Assembly (NCBI RefSeq): GCF_000189535.1
Contig: NC_015145.1
Coordinates: 620,001-684,000, forward strand
Origin: Pseudarthrobacter phenanthrenivorans Sphe3
GTDB lineage: Bacteria > Actinomycetota > Actinomycetes > Actinomycetales > Micrococcaceae
DNA: 64,000 bases
Direction: 5' to 3'
Within the stretch, counting starts at the first letter, position 1; each line of letters starts with the position of its first letter. Under the pieces are notes generated by a model. It worked only from the letters and a program-made list of their open reading frames with translations. It ran no database searches and was not told where the DNA came from. The translations under genes were made by a program, and so were the position numbers. Positions 46,165-54,700 of the stretch are shown here, piece after piece.

Positions 46165-48513
46165 GTGACAACTGCACCCGACGGGGCCCTTCCGCGCCAC
46201 TGGTCGATTTCGCCGGGCCTTGTTTTCCTGGGCCCGGTGGAGGGTTCAGGGCTCAAGAACTCCAGCTACCTGCTCCAGCGCGGGGACGGGCAGGTGGTCC
46301 AGCTTTCGGAGCTGCTCCATCTGGTGATGACGTCGCTCTCCCCGGAGAAGTCCGCCGCCGAGGTGGCGCGGCAGGTCAGTGACGCGTACGGGCGGGAACT
46401 GGGTGCCGGCGGCCTCCAGCACCTTGTTGATACCCGGCTGGCGCCGATGGGCCTTGTGGTCGAAAAGACCGCCCACGAAAAGCCGGGCCAACAACAGCCA
46501 TTACCCACGGCGAACCCGTTGCTGGCCCTGCGCCTGAAAGGGACGCTCCTGCCGGAACGGGCGGTGAACGCGCTTGCGCGAATCCTCGCGCCCCTTTTCT
46601 GGGCCCCGGTTGTGGCCATCGTCCTGGCCGCTCTGGCCGTAGTGGATTCCCTGGTGATTGCCAGGGGCGACTTCCTGGCGTCCCTCGAGCAGGTGCTGCT
46701 CACCCCCGCACTGATTCTTGGCATCTTTGCCCTGCTCACCGCGGGGGCCGTGATCCACGAACTGGGCCACGCCGCTGCCTGCCGGTACGGGGGCGCCAGG
46801 CCCGGCGTGATCGGCGTCGGCCTTTACCTCGTCTTCCCCGCCTTCTTTACCAATGTCACCGACTCCTACCGCTTGGGCCGGGCCGGCAGGATCCGCACTG
46901 ACCTGGGCGGCCTGTACTTCAACTGCCTCTGCCTGATCGGCCTGGGCGGCGCCTACCTGCTGACCGGGCAAGGGTTCTTCCTGCTCGCGGCGGCCCTGAT
47001 GCACCTCGAGATGATCCAGCAGCTGGTGCCGACGCTGCGCTTCGACGGCTATTTCGTGCTGGCCGACATCGCCGGCGTGCCTGATCTCTTCAACCGGATC
47101 CGTCCCGTCCTGCTGAGCCTTGTCCCCGGCCGGCCCATGGATCCAATGGTGGCCGGGCTGCGCCCCTTCGCGCGGCGGATCGTTACCGCCTGGGTGGTCA
47201 CCGTGGTGCCCCTCCTGGTCCTGGCCCTGGGCTGGATGCTCGCGAACCTGCCCCTGATCATCGGGCAGACAGGCGCCGCTGTGGGGCATCATGCGCAGCT
47301 CGCCAGCCATTCCCTTGCGGCCGGTGACGCGCTCGCCGTCGTCCTTTCCATTTTTTCCATCCTGATGCTGTCCCTGCCGGTGCTCGGCCTGGGCATGGTG
47401 CTGTACCGCCTGCTGTCCGGTCTCCCCGCCCTGCTCCTGCGCCTTGGCAGGCGTGCAGTGGGTGGACGGGGCAGCCGCGCCGAACAGTCCCGGCAGGCTG
47501 GGCAGAATCCCGAACCGTCACAGAAAGCAGAGTCCGCCATGGCCATCGCAGTCCCGCCCGCGGTTTCCCCCGACGACGGCGTCCCCACCCTCCAGGATTT
47601 CCTCGCCGACAGGCCTGCGCCGCCGTCGGCGCTGGCAGAGGACGGCTGGCAGGGCGCCGTCCGCAGGCTGAGCCGCAACTCAATTTGCCCGGCCCCGGGA
47701 CGGCGCGAGCGCCGGCACCTGGACGCGGTCGACGCTGTCCAGCGAAGGCTGGACGGTCCCCGCACCGTGGTGGTGGTCAACCCCAAGGGTGGCGCCCATA
47801 AAACCACTGCAACGCTCCTACTGGCCGCCACGTTGGGAATCCTGCGCGGCGGTTACACGCTTGCCTGGGACAACAACGAGACGCGGGGCACCCTCGGATG
47901 GCGGGCGCCGCTGGCCGGCCACACCAGCACGGCGGTTGATCTCATGCGCGAGGTGGACCGCTTCGCGGACCCTGTCCTGGGGCGGATCGGGGACCTGGAC
48001 CGTTTTGTCCGCTACCAGGGCTCCGCGCAGTTCGACGTCCTCGCCTCGGACGAGGACGCTGCCGGGGCCGCAACCATTGGAGCCCGGGAGTTCGAACAGC
48101 TGCACACCGCGTTGCGCCGGTTCTACCGGATCATCGTGGTGGATACCGGGAACAACATGCGTTCCTCAAACTGGGAAGCCGCGGTGGATGCGGCGGACGA
48201 GCTGGTGATTGTTTCGACTGTCCGCGAAGATACGGTGGCCAGTGCCGTCTGGCTGGTGGACGGGCTGCGCGAGCGCGGCTTCCAGGCGAAGGTGGGGAAC
48301 GCAGTAACCCTGCTCGCGGCCCCGTCCCGGCAGACCGACCTGCAGCTGCTGGCCCGGACGCGGCAGCACTTCGCCAGCGTGACCCGGGAGGTCCTGGAGG
48401 TTCCATACGACAGGTCCCTGGTTTCGGGCGGACCCTTGAACTACAAGGCCCTGCTCCCCACTACCCGCGAAGCGTGGCTGCATGCCTCGGCCGCCGTGAT
48501 GCGCGGACTGTGA
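46165..48513 (+). CDS. PqqD-like / M50 membrane protease / ParA-MinD-like ATPase fusion
   Basis: 782 residues from the GTG at 46165 (GGTGGG just upstream; an in-frame GTG at 46126 lies in a hairpin). Residues about 10-95 resemble a PqqD/RRE-type leader-binding domain (YLLQRGDGQVVQLSELLHLV). About 120-450 is a polytopic M50 zinc protease with HELGH near 198 and LRFDGYFVLADIAGVPDLF as the likely third-ligand segment. About 535-782 is a P-loop ATPase with deviant Walker A NPKGGAHKTT (541-547), NNETRGTLGWR and IIVVDTGNN. The membrane part probably cleaves or exports the two peptides encoded directly upstream. The ATPase joined to it is unusual. No separate modifying enzyme (YcaO, radical SAM, LanM) is nearby. 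Confidence 0.9.
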   Translation: MTTAPDGALPRHWSISPGLVFLGPVEGSGLKNSSYLLQRGDGQVVQLSELLHLVMTSLSPEKSAAEVARQVSDAYGRELGAGGLQHLVDTRLAPMGLVVEKTAHEKPGQQQPLPTANPLLALRLKGTLLPERAVNALARILAPLFWAPVVAIVLAALAVVDSLVIARGDFLASLEQVLLTPALILGIFALLTAGAVIHELGHAAACRYGGARPGVIGVGLYLVFPAFFTNVTDSYRLGRAGRIRTDLGGLYFNCLCLIGLGGAYLLTGQGFFLLAAALMHLEMIQQLVPTLRFDGYFVLADIAGVPDLFNRIRPVLLSLVPGRPMDPMVAGLRPFARRIVTAWVVTVVPLLVLALGWMLANLPLIIGQTGAAVGHHAQLASHSLAAGDALAVVLSIFSILMLSLPVLGLGMVLYRLLSGLPALLLRLGRRAVGGRGSRAEQSRQAGQNPEPSQKAESAMAIAVPPAVSPDDGVPTLQDFLADRPAPPSALAEDGWQGAVRRLSRNSICPAPGRRERRHLDAVDAVQRRLDGPRTVVVVNPKGGAHKTTATLLLAATLGILRGGYTLAWDNNETRGTLGWRAPLAGHTSTAVDLMREVDRFADPVLGRIGDLDRFVRYQGSAQFDVLASDEDAAGAATIGAREFEQLHTALRRFYRIIVVDTGNNMRSSNWEAAVDAADELVIVSTVREDTVASAVWLVDGLRERGFQAKVGNAVTLLAAPSRQTDLQLLARTRQHFASVTREVLEVPYDRSLVSGGPLNYKALLPTTREAWLHASAAVMRGL

Positions 48514-48519
48514 GCAGCC

Positions 48520-49503
48520 TTACGGGGTGCTGGCGCGTACTGCCTCTCCCAGTTCCAACCCGCTGCGGTACTCCACCGGCTTGCCGGTGATGGGGTCGAC
48601 GAAACGGATACCGCGCGCCAGGAGTTGAAGGGGCTTCCCGTAGTCGTCCGGAGCCTTGTCCAGCAGCTCCGGGTAGAAGGCGTCGTTGATGATGCCCAGT
48701 CCGAGGGAAGCCATGTGCACCCGCAGCTGGTGGGTCTTGCCGGTGTGCGGCTCCAGCCGGTAGCGGGCCAGCCTGGCCGGATCGCCTGGCGCTGCAGCGG
48801 CGCCGGCGGCACCCAAGGAGGTGCCGGCGTCGAACGTTTCCAGCCGTTCTATCCGCGTTTCCGCGTTCGGTTCACCGTCAACCACCTCAGCGAGGAGATA
48901 GCTGCGGGACTTGGTCATCCGGTTGCGGACCACCACGGGAAAGTCGACGGCGGCGTGCCCGGGCGCGGGCTCGGCGGCCGAGACGCACTCGTATTCCTTC
49001 TGGACCTGGCGCTTTTCGAACAGCACCTGGTACTTGCCCCGGGTCTGCGGGTTGGTGGAGAAGAGCAGGACCCCGGCCGTCATCCGGTCCAGCCGGTGCA
49101 TGGGGATCAGGTCCGGCAGTTCGAGCTGGTTGCGCAGCCGCACCAGGGCTGACTCCTGGATGTAGGTGCCGCCCGGGGTGGTGGGAAGGAAGTGGGGCTT
49201 ATCCACCACCAGCAGGTGGTGGTCCTGGTGCAGGATGCTGATCTCCACCGGAATGCGCGTTTCCGGCGGAAGGCTCCGGTAGTACCAGATGAAGGTGTGG
49301 TCCTGCAGGGGAGTGCTGCGGTCCAGGGGGATGCCGCCCTCGCCAACGATCTCGCCGGCGTCGAACCTGTCCTCGATGCCCTGCGGATCGATGTGGCCCC
49401 AGCGGTGCATCATGTAATCCATCGCGGTGTCCCACGGGCCCTCCTCCGGAAGGCGCAGCCGGGTGGCGTTCACGCCGTCGCGCACGGGAAGGGGGGATTG
49501 CAT
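48520..49503 (-). CDS. RluA-family pseudouridine synthase
   Basis: 327 residues. An N-terminal extension is followed by the catalytic core. The Asp-containing motif is MHRLDRMTAGVLLF, and LEPHTGKTHQLRVHMASLGL is typical of the C-terminal half. It isomerises uridine in rRNA or tRNA; the target site cannot be assigned. The ATG at 49503 was chosen; a GTG three bases earlier is in frame. It converges with the fusion gene (6-bp gap). Confidence 0.9.
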   Translation of the reverse strand: MQSPLPVRDGVNATRLRLPEEGPWDTAMDYMMHRWGHIDPQGIEDRFDAGEIVGEGGIPLDRSTPLQDHTFIWYYRSLPPETRIPVEISILHQDHHLLVVDKPHFLPTTPGGTYIQESALVRLRNQLELPDLIPMHRLDRMTAGVLLFSTNPQTRGKYQVLFEKRQVQKEYECVSAAEPAPGHAAVDFPVVVRNRMTKSRSYLLAEVVDGEPNAETRIERLETFDAGTSLGAAGAAAAPGDPARLARYRLEPHTGKTHQLRVHMASLGLGIINDAFYPELLDKAPDDYGKPLQLLARGIRFVDPITGKPVEYRSGLELGEAVRASTP

Positions 49504-49566
49504 CACGCCTCCATCCTACCGGCGGGGACGGCCCGGCCTGCCGGTCGTCCGACGATAAAAAAGTTC

Positions 49567-49596
49567 TTGACAATAAAATTTGTCGGTAGTGATACT
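49567..49596 (+). promoter_or_regulatory. promoter of the HTH gene, near-leaderless
   Basis: TTGACA (49567-49572), 18 bp, then GATACT (49591-49596), with the ATG 6 nt further on. The transcript would start at or next to the start codon, and no ribosome site is present. A partial dyad (GACAA ... TTGTC) overlaps the -35 and spacer and could bind the encoded repressor. Confidence 0.55.
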
Positions 49597-49602
49597 GGAT
49601 CC

Positions 49603-50232
49603 ATGTTGGAAATAGCGGTCATCGAGGATGCGGCCACGGCGGAGGTTTCGCTGGACCCGATCCGCACGCAGATCCTGCGGGAACTGGTCCATCCGGGATC
49701 GGCCACCCAGCTCGCCGTGCGGTTGGGGTTGCCCCGGCAGAAGGTCAATTACCACCTCAAGGCCCTGGAAAACCACGGCCTGGTGGAGCTGGTGGAGGAG
49801 CGGCGCAAGGGCAACGTCACCGAGCGCATCCTCCAGGCCACCGCTTCCTCCTACCTCATCTCGCCCCAGGCGCTGGCCTCGGTGTCACCCGATCCCGGCC
49901 GGTTTTCCAACCATTTCTCAGCCTTCTGGCTGCTGGCGCTTGCCGGCCGGATGGTCCAGGAGCTGGGAAAACTGATCGCCGGTGCGGTGGCTGCCCGCCA
50001 GAAGCTGGCCACGTTCGCCGTGGACGGCGAGGTCACCTTCCGGAGCGCCGCTGACCGTGCGGCTTTCGCGGAAGAGCTCGGCGTGGAAGTCACCCGGCTG
50101 GTTGACAAATACCACGACGGCGGGGCGCCGCGCGGGCGCCGGCACCGGCTGGTGGTGGCGCTGCACCCCGCCCTCAAAACAGGCAAGGAAACCACGAAAA
50201 ACCCTCCAGGCAAGGAGCAGGACAATGATTGA
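49603..50232 (+). CDS. ArsR-like winged-helix regulator
   Basis: 209 residues. The N-terminal helix-turn-helix reads DPIRTQILRELVHPGSATQL and GLPRQKVNYHLKALENHGLV, followed by a C-terminal domain of unknown ligand. It overlaps the downstream SRPBCC gene by 8 nt, the common ArsR/SRPBCC arrangement in which the regulator controls the operon. The promoter looks leaderless. Confidence 0.88.
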   Translation: MLEIAVIEDAATAEVSLDPIRTQILRELVHPGSATQLAVRLGLPRQKVNYHLKALENHGLVELVEERRKGNVTERILQATASSYLISPQALASVSPDPGRFSNHFSAFWLLALAGRMVQELGKLIAGAVAARQKLATFAVDGEVTFRSAADRAAFAEELGVEVTRLVDKYHDGGAPRGRRHRLVVALHPALKTGKETTKNPPGKEQDND

Positions 50233-50917
50233 AAACCGCAACTTCGAAATCGTCTACGACACCGAGCTGCCGGGCACTCCCGAGCGGGTGTGGGAGGCGG
50301 TCACCACCGGAACCCCCGGGTGGATGTTTCCCACGGACCAGTGGCCGGACGTCAAAACCGTCCAGGAATACCCCACGCACCTGGTGTCCCGGATGGAGGG
50401 ACCGGACGGCTGGTTCAACCAGCTCGAGCACGTGCTGGAGCCGCTCGACGGCGGCCGCGCCCGCCTGCACTACGTCCACAGCGGCATCTTCGCGGACAAC
50501 TGGGACGAGCAGTACGACGGCGCATGCCGCCACACAGAGTTCTACCTCCACACGCTGGGCCAGTACCTGCAACATTTCGACGGCAAACCTGTAGTGTTCA
50601 CAGACATCCAGGGCCCGGACGCGTCCCAGGCGCCAGACGGCTTCACACGGCTCCGCGCGGCTTTGGGTTTGGAGTCCGCGGGGCAGGGTTCGCAGGTGGA
50701 CGTAGAGCTCGACGGCGTGGGGCGGCTGGCAGGTGAGGTGGACTTCTCGAATGAGAACTTCCTGGGCGTGCGCACCGCCGATGCGATGTACCGGTTCTTT
50801 GGCCGGAACGCCTGGGGCGCTCCGGTGGGGATGACCGTGCACGACTTCAGCGGCGCCGGAGACTCCGAAACCACTGCGAAGGCGTGGGGCGGCTTCCTTT
50901 CGCGGGTGTACGCCTAA
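50225..50917 (+). CDS. SRPBCC (AHSA1-like) protein
   Basis: 230 residues beginning FEIVYDTELPGTPERVWEAV with the AHSA1-type ligand-cavity fold (YPTHLVSRMEGPDGWFNQLE). AAGGAG precedes the ATG at 50225, inside the end of the HTH gene. Such pairs usually respond to a small hydrophobic ligand, but none is predictable here. It converges with the glycosylase gene with a 4-bp stop overlap. Confidence 0.87.
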   Translation: MIENRNFEIVYDTELPGTPERVWEAVTTGTPGWMFPTDQWPDVKTVQEYPTHLVSRMEGPDGWFNQLEHVLEPLDGGRARLHYVHSGIFADNWDEQYDGACRHTEFYLHTLGQYLQHFDGKPVVFTDIQGPDASQAPDGFTRLRAALGLESAGQGSQVDVELDGVGRLAGEVDFSNENFLGVRTADAMYRFFGRNAWGAPVGMTVHDFSGAGDSETTAKAWGGFLSRVYA

Positions 50918-51762
50918 GCCTGGCTGCCGGTGTCCGCAAGGAGCGGCTGGCACGTGGGGCAGAAGTAGATGTCCCGTTCCTCGTCACCATTGGACTTGCC
51001 CAGGACTCCGCGCCGGATGGGTGTCCCGCACTTGAGGCATGGCTGGTGTTCGCGGCGGTACACCCAGTAGCCGGGCCGGCCTGCCATTCTCCCCACCGGC
51101 AGGCCGCGGGCGTTGAGGATGGTGACGCGGCGGCCGGGACCAAGGTTGACCTCCAGCAACTGCTTGGCGTCGGTCATCATGGTCCGCAGGTCGGGGACGG
51201 CGGACACGGGCGAGGCGGGGTGGACCCCGGACAGGAAGCAGGCCTCGCACCGGTAGATGTTGCCGATCCCGGCGAGGTTGCGCTGGTCCAGCAATGCCAC
51301 GCCCACGGGAACCTCCGGGGCGGCGCGGACCCGGCGTTCCGCCTCGTCCAGGTCCCAGTCCGGTCCCAGCAGGTCCGGGCCCAGGAAGCCCACAATGGAA
51401 TCCTCGTCCGCGGTTGCCACCACTTCCACGAGGCCCAGGGAGAATCCGACGGCGTCCGCCACCGGCGTGCGCAGCACGCACCGGGCGGTGAATCCCGGTT
51501 TCCGCCACCTCCCGCCCGGCGGGTAGACCTGCCAGGTCCCCTCCATCTTCAGGTGGGAGTGGATGGTGAGTTTCTTCCCGTCAGGCCCCACCACGCGCAT
51601 CAGCAGGTGCTTGCCGCAAGGAACCACCTCGGCCACCGTCCAGCCGGCCAGGTTCAGGGTGGCGAACCGGGGGACACGGAAATCGGAAGCGACCAGTTTC
51701 TGCCCTGCCAGGGCCTGGTGCAGCTGGTTGGCCGCGCGCCAGACGGAATCCCCCTCAGGCAC
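50914..51762 (-). CDS. nei2: Fpg/Nei-family DNA glycosylase (Nei2-like)
   Basis: Base-excision DNA glycosylase/AP lyase of 282 residues. It has the N-terminal Pro-Glu catalytic pair (MPEGDSVWRAA), the helix-two-turn-helix segment VALLDQRNLAGIGNIYRCEA and a C-terminal zinc finger CLKCG ... CPTC. Its start overlaps the end of lhr by 8 nt, so the two are one operon. A Nei2 encoded with Lhr is known in mycobacteria and related actinobacteria. Confidence 0.92.
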   Translation of the reverse strand: MPEGDSVWRAANQLHQALAGQKLVASDFRVPRFATLNLAGWTVAEVVPCGKHLLMRVVGPDGKKLTIHSHLKMEGTWQVYPPGGRWRKPGFTARCVLRTPVADAVGFSLGLVEVVATADEDSIVGFLGPDLLGPDWDLDEAERRVRAAPEVPVGVALLDQRNLAGIGNIYRCEACFLSGVHPASPVSAVPDLRTMMTDAKQLLEVNLGPGRRVTILNARGLPVGRMAGRPGYWVYRREHQPCLKCGTPIRRGVLGKSNGDEERDIYFCPTCQPLLADTGSQA

Positions 51763-54700
51763 GGATCCTCAGTCCTTTCGGGGTGGAGTAGGCGCCGGCG
51801 GAGCTGAGCGCCGCAGCCACGGGGGTGTCAAGAATTCCGTGGCCGTTCACCTTTTCCATGATGAGCTTGTCCACCGCGCCGCGGGTCACCACGCCCACCA
51901 GGGCCGTGCCCGCTGCCGCGAGGACGGCCTGGTCGTCGCTGAATGCCAGCAGTGTCTTGCCGCCCCGCTCCACGTAGAGGACCAGCGCACCGTCCACCAG
52001 TACCACCAGGGCACCTGCTTTCCGGCCGGGTCGGTGCCCGGTGCCGGCGTCGTCCTGGAGTGCGGGCCAGGGGAGGGCGGCGCCGTACGGGTTGGCCGGG
52101 TCCGTGGCGGCGAGGGCAAGGGCAACGGGTTCCGGTTTGGCCAGCTGGGCGTCCTCCGAGTAGGACCGGAGCCGGTCAACGGTGGCCGGAACAGCGAACT
52201 GCGCCGCGCCCAGGTGCTCGATGAAGTAGCCGCGGCGGCAACGCCCTGCCTCCTCCAGCCGGGCGAGGACTTTGTACATCAGGCCAAAACCGCCCAGGAT
52301 TTGTTCCGCCATGACGGAGCCCCTGGTGACCACGCCATAGCGGTCCAGCAGCAACTCGGCGGTGGCGCGGGCATGAATGGTGGGGTCCAGTTCCGGCTGG
52401 GGCAAGGCGGACCAGCGGCCGGCGGCCATCGGGGGAGTGGCCGCAGCACCTCCCGATGCGCCGTATCGGCCGCCCGCCAGCCCCGGCGATCCCATGAGCC
52501 CGGTCCCGTGGGAACGGCCCAGCCTGCTCAACCGCGGAGCCCTCGCCCGCGGGGCCCTCGCCACCTGCCGGTGTGCCGTGTGTCCGCCGGCGATCAGCGC
52601 ACGGACCGGCGCAAAAGTATCGCCGGTGATCCGGCCCGCCCAGGCCAGGTCCCACAGGGCGGTGACCACTTCCTGGTCGCTGAGGACCGAGTCCATGCCG
52701 CCGGCCACCTCGGTGAGCTGCCGGAAGAAGTAGCCGCCGCCGTTGGTCCGCAAATGGTCCAGCAGCCGCTCCTGGGCATCCCCGGGTTCATAGTCGATGG
52801 CGGGGTTCAGGGTCAGCTCCGCGGAATCGGCAAGGTGCAGGCTGATCCAGCCGTCATTCCCGGGCAGGGCTCCGGCACCGGACCAGAGCACCTCTCCGGC
52901 GGCCATGAGTTCGTCCAGCATGGCCGGCTGGTAGTTCGAAACCCGTCCGGCCAGGACCAACGGCTCCCAGGCCGACGCCGGAATAGGGACACCGGAGAGC
53001 TGGTCCACGGCAGTGATGATGCCGTCGAGCCCGCGCAGGGAGGGCTGCCCGCGCCCGCCGCCAGGAGTCCTGACATGCTGCCAGGCCGGCAGGAACCGGC
53101 CATAGGCGGCCGCGTCGACGGGCTCCACTTCGGCCCGCAGGGCTGCAAGCGAACGACGGCGGAGCTTGCGCAGGACTTCGGCGTCGCACCATTCGCTGGC
53201 CAGCGCGTGCTGGGGCAGGTTGGCCGGCGGCTCTGCCGCCGCCGGCTGGGTACCGTCTTCGGCGCTGCTTCCGGTTTCCGGAGGCGCCGGATGCGGACGG
53301 AACTCGCCCTCCACCACGCGCCCGTCCGCCGCCAGCCGCTTGAGGGCCGTGCCCACCACCGCCACGCCCAGGCCAAGCCGCGCTGCTGCTTCGGCGGCAG
53401 TGAAGGGCCCATGGGTCCTTGCGTAGCGCGAAACCAGGTCGTCCAAGGGGTCCGCCACGGGTTCGATGAAGGCGAGCGGGACGCCCATGGGCAAGGGTAC
53501 GCCGATGGCGTCGCGGAGCCGCGCGGCGTCCTCAACAGCCGCAAACCGTTCGGCCCCGCCGATGTTGACCTTGATGGCGCGGTTGGCGCGCTGCAGTGCG
53601 ACGAGGTGGGCTTCGGCTTGGGCAGGTTCGGCGTGCGTTTCGTGCACGGGCTCGGTTTCCACAGGCTCAACCACCGGTCCCGGTTCAGGCGCCGCGGCTG
53701 GTTCGAGCCGTTCCGCCACCTCCTCCGGTGCCAAGGGGCCCAGGAGCCGGAGCAGGTCGGCGACCCCCTCCACTCCACGCACCCGCCGGTCCGGCGCCAG
53801 GCGCTGCAGTTCGCGCTCGGTGGCTTCGATGACCTTGGCGTCCAGCAGTTCACGCAGTTCAACGCGCCCCAGCAGCTCGTTGAGGAGGGTGGAATCCAGG
53901 GCAAGCGCGGCAGCCCGGCGCTCCGCCAGCGGGGAATCGCCCTCGTACAGGAACTGCGCCACGTACCCGAACAGGAGGGACTTGGCGAACGGGGACGGCT
54001 GGGACGTAGTGGTCTGCACGATCCTCAATTCGCGCCGTTCCACGGACGCTGCGATGTCTTTTAGCGCAGGGAGGTCGTAGACATCCTGCAGGCACTCGCG
54101 GACCGTTTCGAGCACGATGGGAAACGTAGGGTACTTCCGTGCGACGTCCAGCAGCTGCGCCGAACGCTGCCGTTGCTGCCACAGCGGCTGCCGCTTGCCG
54201 GGTGTCTGGCGCGGCAGCAGCAGGGCGCGGGCGGCGCACTCCCGGAACCGTGACGCGAACAGCGCACTGCCGCCCACTTCCGCGGTGACGATCTGCTCCA
54301 GTTCCTCGGGGTCGAACAGGAAAAGCTCGGCTCCCGGTGGCTCGTCCTCCATCATGGGCACGCGGAGGACAATCCCGTCGTCGGCGGCCATGGCGGAGCC
54401 GTCCAGCCCATACCGCTGGTGGAGCCGCTGCCCCACGGCGAGTGCCCAGGGTGCGTGCACCGGCATGCCGAAGGGGCTGTGCAGGATCACCCGCCAGTCG
54501 CCCAGCTCATCATGGAACCTCTCCACCACCAGGGTGGTGTCGCTGGGAACCACCTCGGTGGCGAGTTTTTGTTCGCTGAGGTACTGGATGAGGTTGTTGG
54601 CTGCGAACTCGTCCAGCCCGCTGGCTTTGCAACGTTCGGTGGCAGGGCCGACGTCGGACGCTGACAGTTCGCGGACAAAGGCGCCCAGGGCGCGCCCCAG

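Noticed and set aside
51563..54064. 833-codon open frame on the plus strand opposite lhr and nei2
   Set aside because: Spans two confident minus-strand genes and reads as compositionally biased antisense.
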